A stretch of DNA of 64,000 nt, taken from positions 1-64,000 of the forward strand of contig PYST01000079.1 of assembly GCA_003049485.1 (NCBI GenBank), in the 5' to 3' direction. This DNA is from Ophioceras dolichostomum. Lineage: Eukaryota; Ascomycota; Sordariomycetes; Magnaporthales; Ophioceraceae. This document shows positions 1 through 11,205 of the stretch, piece by piece (position 1 is the first letter of the stretch; every line of letters begins with the position of its first letter). Below the pieces are notes generated by a model that made no database searches, had not been told where the DNA came from, and saw only the letters and a program-made list of their open reading frames with translations. The position numbers and the translations under genes were made by a program.

Positions 1-351
1 TGATAGGAGAGATTGATTGAGATTCAAAGCCCTCTTCTCGAGGGGGCAGTCAGTCATTACCGACAGGAGCAATACAATACCCTTTCACCTGAGCGTGGAG
101 GTGCGAGGCTTCGAACGAAGTTGGGACATACGGATGTGACAAAGGAGGCTTCAGGAGAAATTACTTGGATTCTTTGGTACACAGCTCTCACAAAGGGAAC
201 TAAATTGAGCTAGGAAACTGACCCCGGGAACCTCGTTCTTCTATACACAAGCCCACCGTTCCCTAGACGTTTGCGTCCCCAGTAACCGGACACCCGTGCG
301 TTCTATCAAGAAAGGCGCCTGCCCCACCTCTTCTCCTTAACCTGCAGCCTT
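1..351. other. Intergenic, 3' flank of atp2
   Basis: No gene is supported here. Short open frames lack any recognisable protein character. The stretch downstream of the atp2 stop codon presumably carries its 3' UTR and polyadenylation signals. Confidence 0.5.
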
Positions 352-2605
352 CTAGGTGCTCTTCTCGAGCTCAGCCAGAATCTTCTCACCCTTCTCCCGC
401 GCCGACGCGAAGTCGCCAACCATGTAGAAGGCTCCCTCAGGCAGGCTGTCGCCCTCACCGCTCAGGATGGCCTTGAACGAGGCAATGGTGTCCTTCAGGT
501 CGACAAGCTTGCCCTCAATACCAGTGAAAACCTGGGCGACTGTGAAAGGCTGGCTCAGGAAACGCTGGATCTTGCGGGCACGCTCGACGGTCAGCTTGTC
601 GGCCTCAGACAGCTCGTCCATACCCAGAATGGCAATGATATCCTGCAGCGACTTGTACTCCTGAAGGATCTGTTGGACGCGGGTGGCCGTATCGTAGTGG
701 TCCTGGCCGACAATACGGGGGTCGAGCATGCGGGACTTGGAGTCGAGGGGGTCCACAGCCGGGTAGATACCCAACTCAGAGATACCTCGGGACAAGACGG
801 TGGTGGCGTCCAGATGGGCGAAGGTGGTGGCGGGGGCGGGGTCAGTCAGATCGTCAGCGGGCACGTAGACGGCTTGCACCGACGTAATGGAGCCCTTCTT
901 GGTGGTGGTGATGCGCTCCTGCATGCCACCCATGTCGACGGCGAGAGTGGGCTGGTAACCGACAGCAGAGGGGATACGGCCCAGAAGAGCCGATACCTCA
1001 GAACCGGCCTGGGTGAAGCGGAAAATGTTGTCGATGAAGAGAAGCACTGGAGAGAGGAGCGACAGTCAGTAAGGAGCAGACTGGGTGAGACAAGGGCGAA
1101 GTGATCTCACCGTCTTGGCCCTCCTCATCCCTGAAATATTCAGCTACAGTTCTGGTTGTTGTTCGCGTTACGGTTAGCCAAAGGTAATTCAAATAAGCAT
1201 ACAGTATGGTGTTGGGGTATGGTGGCAGCCAGAAGGAAGGGATAGGAAGTATGGTATGGTGTTAGGGTATGGTGGCGGATAGCAAAGTGTAAGCAGCTGT
1301 CAAAACACATACAGGCCAGTCAGGGCAACACGGGCACGAGCTCCTGGGGGCTCGTTCATCTGACCGAAGACCAGCGCGACCTTGGACTCGCCATCCAGCT
1401 GGATGACCGAGGTTTCCTGCATTTCGTGATACAGATCGTTACCCTCACGGGTACGCTCGCCGACACCAGTGAAGACCGAGTAACCACCGTGAGCCTTGGC
1501 GATGTTGTTGATCAACTCCTGGATGAACACGGTCTTGCCGACACCAGCACCACCGAACAGACCAATCTTGCCACCACGGGCATAGGGCGCCAGCAGGTCG
1601 ACGACCTTGATGCCCGTGACCAGAATCTCAGCGGTAGTCGACTGCTCGGTGAACTCGGGGGCCTCGGCGTGGATAGGCAGGCGCTTGTCCGTCTTGATAG
1701 GACCGCGCTCGTCAATCGGATCGCCGGTGACGTTCATGATACGGCCGAGCGTAGCCGGGCCCACGGGGATGGTGATGGGGGCACCGGTGTCGCTAGCCGT
1801 AGCGCCACGGGTAAGACCCTCGGTACCTGGGTAGACACAACAAAGAGCGAGAGTTAGCGCCCAAGGAAGCCCTGAGCGATCAGGCAAAGTGCAAAGGTAC
1901 ATACCGTCCATAGCAATGCAACGAACGACATTCTCGCCCAGATGTTGCTAGATTACAAGTTAGCATTGCATCCGAACACCCAAGAAGCAATAGACCATTC
2001 TGCCAATAGATTGAACTTACTGAGACCTCCAGAACAAGCTTCTGGCCGTTGTTGATGGTCTCCAGAGCGTTCAGGATAGGAGGGAGCTTGGCCGTGTCGA
2101 ATTTCACTAGAGAAGTGTTAGCGGGAATTACAGAGCAACTAAGCATCGAAGCCTGCCAAAAGGTCGATGGGTTATCAAGGTGACAATGTTTCGCATACCA
2201 TCCACCACGGCACCGATGACCTAGAAAACAAAGAGGCAGAGAGCGTTAGCCGCCGAGAGTCCGAAAGCCCTCGATTTTTCTCCGCACTGAGCTTGGCCAC
2301 AGTATGGGCGGCCAAGCCCTCTTTCCCTCCCACAGTTCAGTCGCAGTCACTCACCTGGTAGATTTTGCCATCACCGACACCCGCAGTGCTGGCAAATCTG
2401 GAGCCGAGAGGAAGTTTAGAGAATCTTGAGCTGGCCGGCCGAGCAGCAAGGCGGTAGGCCGCCGTGGCTGGGCGAGCTGCCCTGGCGAAGGAAGAAATGC
2501 CGCTGGAAAAGAAGGCGGGCGCCTTTGGTCAGCTCAATTGGGCGCAATTGACGGGCATGCGCATCAATACGCGCATGAATCGATAGCTACTGACCTCTTG
2601 AACAT
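352..2605 (-). CDS. atp2: Mitochondrial F1F0 ATP synthase subunit beta
   Basis: Catalytic beta subunit of the F1 sector, which makes ATP from ADP and phosphate in the mitochondrial matrix. My model has eight exons on the minus strand: 2595-2605, 2355-2502, 2199-2220, 2021-2106, 1905-1947, 1313-1826, 1111-1151 and 352-1046. All phases join and give 519 residues, the usual fungal length. The first ~45 residues are Arg/Ser/Ala-rich with no acidic residues, a matrix presequence. The P-loop GGAGVGKT lies at about 195-202, followed by the GERTREGNDLYHEM segment and, in the last exon, LLFIDNIFRFTQAGSEVSALLGRIPSAVGYQP (split here as LLFIDNIFRFTQAGSEV and SALLGRIPSAVGYQ) and the DELSEAD loop. The start is the ATG at 2605, which begins MFKSGISSFARAARP. 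The first coding exon is only 11 nt and the third 22 nt. The identification is certain; the splice sites fit GT..AG throughout. Confidence 0.97.
1204..1276. repeat. Duplicated 23-bp unit inside an atp2 intron
   Basis: Two copies of a 23-nt unit (1204-1226 and 1254-1276) differ at one base and sit 50 nt apart, both inside the atp2 intron spanning 1152-1312. This explains why that intron is longer than its neighbours. It looks like a local duplication with no visible function. Confidence 0.75.
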
Positions 2606-3500
2606 CTCTACAGACGGTAAAGAACGACCAGAGATGGGAGTGGAGAGGAGAGGGTGGATGGGTTTGTGAGAAACTTTCCAGTTGGTAAAAACTGAGGCAG
2701 TTTTGGGTCGGGAATCCACGCTGGTTCTCGGTAAAGAAGCTTTCGCTCGAGTCACGTGATATTTACCTCACTGATTTGGCTTAGCGCCGAAATTTCCCGG
2801 ACTCCTCAGTAAGTGGAGCTTCCCGTTGCTCCGAGCCCGGCAAAAAAGCTCTACCAGACTCAGGAGGCTCCAGCCTCACCTACGAGTAGGTACCTCTAGG
2901 CATGTTAGAAAAGCGTACAGATAAAAAAAAAGGAAAGCAAAAACGAAGCCCACTCCGATGCCAAGGAACAGGAGCAGTGGCCACGAAAAATGCCTCTCAC
3001 AGTGGGACAACGTACGGGCGGATTCAAATACACAGGCAAAAATGCATACAAGTCCGACAAAGCCTAAGATTTTCCCCAATGCAGCACCCTCCTACGTACC
3101 AAAAAAGAAAAAAAAAAGTACGGAAGCTCTACTCCACAGAAGGCACCGAGGGGAGGCGTCACGTTCGGCGCGGGAAGCGTAAGAGTCGACAATTGATTTC
3201 GGTTTATAGTATAAAATTGTATGCGGTACCGAATAAATGCGTGTGAAATGGCTGTCCTTACTGTGGTATCCACGATTGGTGGCCGCCGAAGGTTTTTGGG
3301 AGGCCAGACGGGCTGATTCTACAAACTTGGTCCGTCGTATCTCGGGAGTTTTGTCCATTCATTTGCTATGTGTTCAACTTTGGCAATTTCAAGTTTATGT
3401 ATGTTTCCTCTCCTCCAAACGCCACCCGGGGCTCGAGGGTCGGCCTTGTTACCTTCCACAACCGCAAGCCCCGACATCTGCAAATCTTGTACGGGGGCGC
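2606..3500. other. Intergenic: atp2 upstream region and branching-enzyme 3' flank
   Basis: This holds the promoter and 5' leader of atp2 (transcribed leftward from about 2606 upward) and the 3' flank of the branching enzyme. The only clear element is the TCACGTGA palindrome near 2755. The A-rich stretch around 2925-2945 and 3100-3120 is low complexity. I see no further gene. Confidence 0.5.
2751..2760. promoter_or_regulatory. CACGTG E-box upstream of atp2
   Basis: The 10-mer GTCACGTGAT lies about 146 bp upstream of the atp2 start codon and contains the perfect palindrome TCACGTGA. The identical 10-mer occurs upstream of cox5. CACGTG with flanking TCA/TGA is the kind of site bound by Cbf1/CPF1-type bHLH factors, known in yeasts to act on respiratory genes. 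Function here is inferred. Confidence 0.5.
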
Positions 3501-6202
3501 TCACGCAAGGGCCAGAACCTGGAGCACGGTCAGCAAGTGCTAATCATTGCGTAGGTGGGTGGATATAGAAGCATGTGATCAACAATGCCATCAGGGGGTG
3601 GCTGGATCGACTTACAACGGCTGTGCGACACGGCAGGTAGATATGAGTCCAGTTCTTCCGCCCGTTCCAATCCATCGGGGTAGTGAAGAATCGGGTGGAC
3701 TCTTCGATGCGACTGAGCCCGCCGAACTCTTTAGCGTCCGAGTTAAGAACGATCCGGTACGTGCCCGGGACTTCAATCCCGATCCTGTAGTCGGCGTAGC
3801 TCTGGCTCGGGTGGAAGTTCAAGGCGAAGACGACACCTGCCCGCTCGAACACGATCACCTTGTCCCCTTCATGCTTCAATGATATGTACGCCTGCGGGCT
3901 GTGCAACCAGCCGTGCTTGTCCTCGCAGTTGTTCATGGCCCGGTCGAAGTTGTTGAGGAACTGGTACCTGAGCAGGTGGTCCTCTGTCAGGTTGAGCTGG
4001 CGCCTGGCGTACCAGAACGAGTTCTGGTTGCCCTCGCGGGGGAAGTCTAGCCACTCAGGATGGCCGAACTCGTTGCCCTCGAAGTTGAGGTAGCCCTCAC
4101 CCCCGAGCCCGTGTGTGAGGAGGCGGATCATCTTGTGAAGAGCCATGCCCCTGTCGATAACCGGGGTCAAGGGCGTCAACACCGACATGTTGGTGTACAG
4201 CTCTGCGTCGCAGAGGTGCATCATCAATGTCTTGTCTCCCACGAGACTACGTTGAGGTTTTTGTGAGGTGTTAGTATGTAGCTCATTTTCTGTTGACGTC
4301 TGGTGAGGGAGGCAGGGAATTTGTTCTTACGCTTGGTCGTGGCTCTCGCAATAGGCGATCGTTTTTTCGCCGTGACGACGGTTGGTCAGCGTCCAGCAGA
4401 TGTTGCCGATGTCCCAGTTCTCGTCTTTCTGCTCCTTGAGAATCTTGATCCACATATCCGGAATCGCCATCGCGAGGCGGTAGTCGAAACCCACGCCCCC
4501 ATACGCATGCGGCAGACAGAGGGTCGGCATGCCCGAGACGTCCTCGGCAACGCTGATGCAGTCGGGGTATAGGTCGTGCAGCATTTTGTTGGCCAACATG
4601 AGGTAGGCGACGGCCTCCTCGTCGACCTCAGCGCCAAAGTACTCATGATACCCGCCAGAGAAACCCCTAATAAATCGGTCAATACCAGCGATGCCGGCCG
4701 GAGGGACGAACTTGAAGTATAGAAACTGCAGAACAAAAACCAGTTCCGAGCGCGAATGAAAGGGAGGAAAAATAACTTACGTCCCGATGCCATGGTGGTT
4801 GTAGAGCATGCTCGTTACGCCATCGAACCTGAAACCGTCGAACTGGTACTCGTCCATCCAGAATCGAAGGTTGCTCAGAAGGAACCTCAGCACCTCATGG
4901 TGGCCGTAATTGAACAGCCGGCTGTCCCACAGCTCGTGTCGACCCTTTCCACCCTCATGGAAGTACTGATGGTCGGTCCCATCGAACTCGTTCAGGCCGT
5001 CCAGGACATTCTTAGAGGCGTGGCTGTGGACGACGTCGAGCAACACCACAAGGCCCATGGAGTGAGCGGTGTCTACCAGCTCCTTCAGGTCCTCTGGGGG
5101 ACCGTACCGGCTGCTAGCGGCGAAGAAGTTGTTCACCTGGTAGCCGAAGCTGGCGTAGTAGGCATGCTCCATGATGGCCATGAGCTGGATGACGTTGTAG
5201 CCCAGGTCTTTGATCCGGGGCAGCATAGTTTTGGTGAACTGCTTGTAGGTCGTGACCCTGAGCTCGGGGGACGAGATCCCCACGTGAGCCTCATACACCC
5301 GAACGCTCTCGGGCTTCTTGGGCCGCCCGTGCTTGAATACATACTTTTCCGTCGGAGGGGGGTTCCAGAACCTGGCATCATACGCCGGCGACACCGAGAG
5401 GTCTTGCGTCACGTACTTGATCCACGCCGGAAGCCGATCAACGTGCTCACCGTTGGGCAGGCTGAGCGCGATCTATATCGGATGTTAAATCTCGGAATAA
5501 GCCCCCGCCGGATAAGGAGACGGCGCTGAGTGAAATGTGACTTGCCTTGATCTTCGAGTTGTGGGGGATCGCTGCCTGGCCATCAAGGTTGGGCGGGACG
5601 ACTATCTCGAACACCCCGAAGTCATTCCTTTTCATAGGGTGAGATTCGCGGTTCCAGTGGTCTGATAATGGCTCTTGTCAGGGAACGAGGGATAATAGGA
5701 GTGACGGTCCTAGGGCCACGGGGCAAAGGAGGATTATTGTTGAAGGACGGAAGAGGGTTTGCGTACTGAAGTCCCCGATGAGAGACGCCGAGATCGCGTT
5801 CGGCGCCCATTCACGATAAGTGATCGAATTGTCTCCGCCCACATTGAGACCAAAGATGTCCGCTCCCTATTTCGAAGAGCCAATGCATTAGACTAGGCGG
5901 CGTGAACGAGACGTTTGCGGATGGGAATTGGGCCTGCCTTAGAGAACTTGTCTATTGAACCCTCCGTCTCGTTGATCTTCTTCGCCCATTCTTCCGCCTT
6001 TTGGAACCTGCGCTTCAGAGCATCCTTGAATGGCGACAGCCACGGGTCAAGCGTTACGGCCCCTTTGGTGAGCTCATAGATTCGGTCAGCTTGTTCTTCG
6101 AATCTTGGAGCTACATGTTTCGATCTGGAAAGTGGAAGGGAAGCCAATTGACATACCAGTGCCGTCCGTTGGGACTTTGCCTGCCTTATCTTTCTGCTCC
6201 AT
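3501..6202 (-). CDS. gbe1: 1,4-alpha-glucan (glycogen) branching enzyme
   Basis: Cytosolic GH13 enzyme that cuts alpha-1,4 glucan chains and rejoins them by alpha-1,6 bonds during glycogen synthesis. Eight exons on the minus strand: 6157-6202, 5938-6110, 5767-5866, 5546-5661, 4781-5472, 4331-4666, 3616-4246 and 3501-3518, giving 703 residues, the normal eukaryotic size. The N-terminal CBM48-type module includes YREWAPNAISASLIGDFNHW. The four GH13 regions are visible: DVVHSH, GFRFDGVTS (nucleophile near Asp362), VAEDVSGMP (acid/base near Glu417) and ESHD. The C-terminal half carries GYLNFEGNEFGHPEW and ends RTAVVLALA, the last six codons being a separate 18-nt exon. Two introns (5867-5937 and 5473-5545) appear to use GC rather than GT donors, since only these keep the conserved reading frame. 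Divergent from the clpX gene across a ~1-kb spacer. Confidence 0.95.
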
Positions 6203-7182
6203 GACCAACTTCCTGCCTCTGTATCAAATTTGAGTGTATACGTGTGTCTGCGCGGTTGAAGAATGAGTTGGGGGGAAAATATGACCGGAGCTCTAGATGT
6301 AAGGTCGGGTCTTGCTCAACTTCTATGTTGTTGGGACGGGGGTGCTATCTGGGCTGGGCTGTGCGGCTAGATTGGAGGATGGCAGGGGCGGCTCTCTGTT
6401 GGAGGGCGGAGTCTTCCGTAGGGATGGCTCGATTGTGAGAGCGAGAGACCAGGAATGCGTTCAGTTTCAGATTAGAGAATATGAGGGACAACAACTCCTG
6501 TTATACCGACTAACTGATGACCGACTAGGTAACCGGCACTGCTGCAGATTGTGTTGCGAGGCGCGAAAGAGCTATCACAACAGCAATGACGTATATTACA
6601 TGAAGGAGAGAGCCTGGCAACTAGTGTGGGGCGCGCGCAGCATGAACACTGCAGCTCATCAAGGATTTTTCTTCAACACAATTCCCAATCGATCCCAACC
6701 AACATGAGACGAGGAAATGCCAAGTTTTCTAGGTACAGTTGATAATGCCCTGCAGTGACACTCGGCAAAGATATGGATGCGATGTTACAATTGAAGCATT
6801 CCCTGCATCTAACAGGCGACTTTTTGGGATTGATGCTTCTGCAATGTGAAGATACGGGGTAGGTTTATGTATCATCAACGTTCAGTGCTTCAAGTCCCTG
6901 AGCTCAACGCACAGATATTTGCAGGGGGCTACCTGCCTAATTGAGGGAGGTCATTCCAGCGGCTATCGCTGGGGTCTGCAATGGAGGGCATGCGCTGGCT
7001 GAACCCCGCATTCGGAGCCCGCAGCGTGTCCATTGAACTACAACACCCGTTGACCGCCTACCTACCAGGTGCGGACGGCTCGTCTTGAATGACTTGTTGT
7101 CGGTTGCGTGGTCTGCCGAGGGTGATATCTTTCACCAGTCGCTTTCTCATTTGACAGTTTGGCGGGACTCAAGGGCCGCTGA
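6203..7182. other. Intergenic, divergent promoter region
   Basis: Shared upstream space of the branching enzyme (minus) and the mitochondrial ClpX gene (plus). The open frames here (such as 6312-6707) show no family resemblance and no splice-supported continuation. No promoter element stands out. Confidence 0.5.
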
Positions 7183-9143
7183 GTGCCGCGCCTTTCTTAT
7201 CGCCTTTCTTGTCGCTGCGGCCTTGCGGTTTTCAACATCCGAGTATGCCGCCGTCGCGGCCGGACGAGTAAGATGTCGGTCTTCACAAGGCCTTCTCCGT
7301 CGCCGCGCTCCATCATCGCGGCTTGCCCCTCTCTGTCCCCTAGTCGACGACGTCCGCTCTCGGCCTCGGCTTGTGCGCATGCAACACATCGGAGAAGTTC
7401 AGACTTCAATTCGGGCTTTACGAGTAGCTATGATCCGACCGAGGAGCCTGGGCGTGGCCCCATGTTCAGCAAGCCGGGCTTCGGCGTTCCCCAGTTCTAT
7501 CCTCGTGACTTGAAGAGGCGAGTCGACGACTTTGTCGTGGGCCAGGACCGGGCAAAGAAGAGCATATGCTCGGTCATATTCAATCACTACCAAGGGTTAC
7601 GCAGACGGATCCATCTTGACGACTCGAATCGGACTCTTCGGGAGAAGCTCATGCGCCAGAAATTCGCTCGGGACCGCGACCTACACGAGAGACGCCGCGA
7701 TCACCATGCCGAAGGCAGGGCTGGCATTGGCGGCATGAACTCTACGTTTCAACACTACAACGACGACACTTTCCGCGAGGACGACTTCCCCAACCACCAT
7801 GACACCGTCCAGGGACTTCACCACCCTGAGCCCTCGGTGACTGACAACTTCCTCGTCTCCGAGGACCCTGCTATACCGTCGCACGTCAAGATTGACAAGA
7901 GTAATCTGCTCTTGATCGGTCCCACGGGTGTGGGAAAGACATACATCCTCGAGTAAGTAGGAGGAATTCTGCTGAGGTCTATCTCGTGGGTTCGCGTGGT
8001 CGTGTGGTTGTGGAAGCAGCACTCTTACTAACCAAGCTTCCCCTGCTATTTAGGACCCTCAGCAAGCAGCTTAACGTTCCGTTCACAATAAGCGACTGCA
8101 ATTCGTTCACACAGGCTGGCTACATTGGGCAAGATGTCGAGACCTGCATCGAGCGACTGCTTATCGAGGCGAACTACGACGTTAAGGCCACAGAGCACGG
8201 AATCGTGGTTCTCGATGAGTTCGATAAGATAGCCAGGAGAGAGACCATTAATGGCAGAGACGTCGGTGGCGAGGGCGTGCAGCAGGCGCTTCTGAAACTA
8301 GTAGAAGGGACGAAGGTCACGATCAATGTCAAGGACAACCGGTCGTCTCGGTCAGCCAGTCCGATCACGAGCAATTATGGCTCCGGCGCGAGCTCCTCCT
8401 CGCAACAGCCCCCGCCGTCGTCGAAGGTCGACCAATACACTATCGATACGAGCAACATTCTTTTTGTTTTCTGTGGCGCCTTTGTGGGCCTTGACAAGCT
8501 CGTGCTGAGAAGGGTGTCGAAGCCTGCACTCGGGTTCGGTTCCGCGCCCTCGCACTTCTCCTCTGGAAAGGCCAGCCTTCCGCGGGAACTGTACAACCAC
8601 CTGCCTCACCAGCCCTCGTACGAGGTATCGGATGCAGACGCCTTCACCCCCCTAGACCTGACCACCCCGGCCGACCTGCAGTTGTTCGGCTTCATTCCAG
8701 AGCTGATCGGGCGCCTGCACAACATATGCGCTTTGACGCCGTTGTCTTTGGACGAGCTACTTCGCATCCTCACCGAGCCTCGGAATAGCCTTGTGGCCCA
8801 GTACACAGCACTTTTTGAGACATACCCGAGCAGGCTGTACTTCACCCGGCGAGCTTTGTATGCCATTGCCGAACGCGCGGCAAAGAACGAGACTGGAGCG
8901 CGAGGCCTCAAGATGGAGATGGAACGCGTCCTCGCGGAGCCCATGTTCGACGCCCCCATGCACTACGTCCTCATCACCGAGGGCTGCGTCAAGGGCAACG
9001 AGCGAGCGAGCTACTGGGGCAAGGATGGGCGGTTGGAAGTAGAGCGACGCCTCGTGGCTGAGGACCACGTTCCGCGAAGCTCGGCCGACGGCTTGATGGG
9101 CAGTTTTGAGGAGTATCGAGAGGCCGGTCAGAGCGGCGCGTAA
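7183..9143 (+). CDS. mcx1: Mitochondrial ClpX-type AAA+ unfoldase
   Basis: ATP-driven unfoldase of the mitochondrial matrix; in animals and some fungi it feeds substrates to ClpP, and in yeast Mcx1 acts on haem synthesis. Two exons, 7183-7952 and 8054-9143, split the codon GA|G and give 619 residues; a second start at 7273 would give 589 and is equally acceptable. The N-terminus is Arg/Ser-rich, a presequence; the bacterial zinc-binding domain is absent. Visible motifs are Walker A GPTGVGKT (about 246-253, immediately before the intron), pore loop GYIG, Walker B VVLDEFDKIAR, an LGFG loop, the EFGMIPE-like segment FGFIPELIGRL, and sensor 2 TGARGLKMEMERVL. A Ser/Gln/Pro-rich insert (about residues 380-410) separates Walker B from the next strand. 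The LGFG motif corresponds to the ClpP-docking loop of human CLPX. Confidence 0.93.
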
Positions 9144-9491
9144 CCGGATCTCACACGAAAGCGACATGTATAACTATGCCAGCTGCAGCTTTACCATGCG
9201 TAGGTACATAGGTATTCGCCCTCGGTGAACGAGACGCCGGGAGCAGGATCGGTACTTGGATGGCGTTCTCGGGCGCTTTGTTGATCACTTGTTGATGACT
9301 CTGTGCTCTCTGTACATACGAGGTGCTGCTCTTGTCGAGTAATTGGATGAACGAAATTCAAGGAAATGGGGTTTAGCTCGTCAGAGTACAGTATTTACAC
9401 CGGCCACACAGCATCCGATACCTCCGCATCTTAGTATCCAGTCTAAGGCTTTGTACATGGGCATCTGGCCATGAGGACAACGAGAGAGGCC
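9144..9491. other. Convergent intergenic spacer
   Basis: Short space between the 3' ends of clpX (plus) and cox5 (minus). Nothing beyond presumed 3' UTRs is visible. Confidence 0.5.
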
Positions 9492-10397
9492 TTATGACTT
9501 CGAAGCCGACTGAACCATGCCCTTGCCGGTGTATCCTTCGGAGGAGATACCCGTGATCGGGTCTGACTTCTGGGCCTGTGTAGGGTGGGGAACGTTAGTA
9601 CTCGAGGGCGGAGAGTCGTACATCATACGAGCGGGAACAGATCTGGCGCGGCGTACCTTGAGGTATTCATTGGACGCCTCCTGCCACTCCTTGTTCATGG
9701 TGCGGGGCGCCGGACCGCCGAATACACGCGTGAGAGCGAAGAGGCCTAGACTGACGCCCATTCCGATGGCGACGTAGAGTGCGACTTTCTTGCCCTCCCC
9801 GGGCGGAGGAAGGGCTCGGGGCCCGTGTGGGCCGAAGGCAATCCAGTACGCTACAGGGAGAGAATTTGAGTTAGTTTCCGATATTCGCGGCTCACACACA
9901 TGCAACAACAGTCGATGCAACATTATGGGGTTTGGGCGGAGTTTGTCTGTGATGTCCAGCGATCACATTTGAAAACATATAAAATATGCCAATGGCCTCC
10001 TTCCAACAAGAGGGAGAAAGGAGGAAGGAGGGGAAGGGCGGCGAAGGGAAATAGACGCGTCCTCCAGATCTGACGTCTACGAGTGCTTGACAGTTGCCAG
10101 TCGGCACGGCACGCCTTGGCTAATTGAAACCATCGAGCTGAACTTACCAGCCTTCTTCTCCTGAAGGGTCAATTCGGCCCAGTTCTCCTTCATGCGGTCC
10201 CTCAGCGCCATCCAAAGCTCGGCCTGCTCCTGTGAAGGCATGCCCTCCCATCTCTTCTCGATGTTGGCCAGCGTCGGCTTGGAAATAGCGTGGGTGGAAG
10301 CGGCGGCCCGGCACACCAAAGGAACCGAGGAAGGGGTCTGCCGAGCGACCTGGAGGAGGCTGCTCCGCAGCACCGTCGAGCCTGATGTCCGCATCAT
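9492..10397 (-). CDS. cox5: Cytochrome c oxidase subunit V (mammalian subunit IV family)
   Basis: Nuclear-encoded inner-membrane subunit of respiratory complex IV. Three exons, 10148-10397, 9657-9850 and 9492-9575, in correct phase, give 175 residues. The N-terminus MMRTSGSTVLRSSLLQVARQ is a typical presequence. The matrix part includes IEKRWEGMPSQEQAELWMAL and the conserved Trp-rich LRDRMKENWAELTLQEKKA; the segment AYWIAFGPHGPRALPPPGEG leads into one transmembrane helix (about 105-127, VALYVAIGMGVSLGLFALTR). The end carries DPITGISSEGYTGKG. The start is the first of two consecutive ATGs (10397). Several CCAAT boxes lie upstream (10419-10423, 10427-10431, 10603-10607 on the coding side, and 10586-10590, 10662-10666 on the plus strand), a pattern expected of HAP-regulated respiratory genes. 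Confidence 0.95.
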
Positions 10398-10651
10398 CTT
10401 TGCGTCTGGGTCGAGTCGATTGGTAGATTGGAGAGTAGGGAGCGAGTGTGAGGCTAATTGAGCGCTCTGGTGCCTGGATGGGCTGTTGGTCAGCGATGGG
10501 GATGGTGGAAGAGTGAGTGAAGACACACGAACGGCGGGTTCCTGCGAGATTTTTCTGGGATGCCTCCAAACTCGTATGACACCTCCCAATCCGGCCTGGC
10601 TCATTGGCTCGTCTGGACGAGCTCGGCTGCTGGGCTAGGTGAGTAAGCACG

Positions 10652-10666
10652 GTCACGTGATCCAAT
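10652..10666. promoter_or_regulatory. CACGTG E-box plus CCAAT box upstream of cox5
   Basis: GTCACGTGAT (10652-10661), identical to the atp2 upstream 10-mer, is followed directly by CCAAT (10662-10666), about 255-270 bp upstream of the cox5 start. Adjacent E-box and CCAAT sites suggest combined control by a bHLH factor and the HAP complex. This is inferred from sequence alone. Confidence 0.5.
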
Positions 10667-11205
10667 CCCGCAGAGCCCCGAGAAATCGGACCAGAACCGA
10701 AGATTTGGACCCGAGTTCACGGAAGCAGTGGCATTATGTCGGGTTGGAATTGCGTCCGGAGGTCTGAAGCAAACAAAATGAAAATCGAATGCAAAGAAGG
10801 GGACCCAAATTCGGTGCTGCATCCTAGCGTTTGTTGTATCCTTTCAGGCCCTCAATACTTTCATCAGGTCCTCCTCAACACAGCCGGTACAGTAGGTTTA
10901 GGTAGATGGAAGTTTGGTTGTTTCCCCGAGTAATTCCTAAATTGCAAGAGACCAGCATCCCCATTTACTTGTTTCTCGTCAGTCTTACAACAGACCTTCG
11001 TATTTCAACAGGTTGCCTGCCCGTCACAGGCCACAAGGCACAAGGCTGAGAGAACAGTGCGGCGGGATGGCTGCTAGGTACCTAGGCGATGTGATGCTCC
11101 TTTTCAACGCGCTGATCGACCACGATTGAAGATCCTCCTCGTTGCTACCAGGCACACAAGTCTCATATTCTCTCCCTTTTGGTAGATCTAACTTGGTCCG
11201 GCTAT

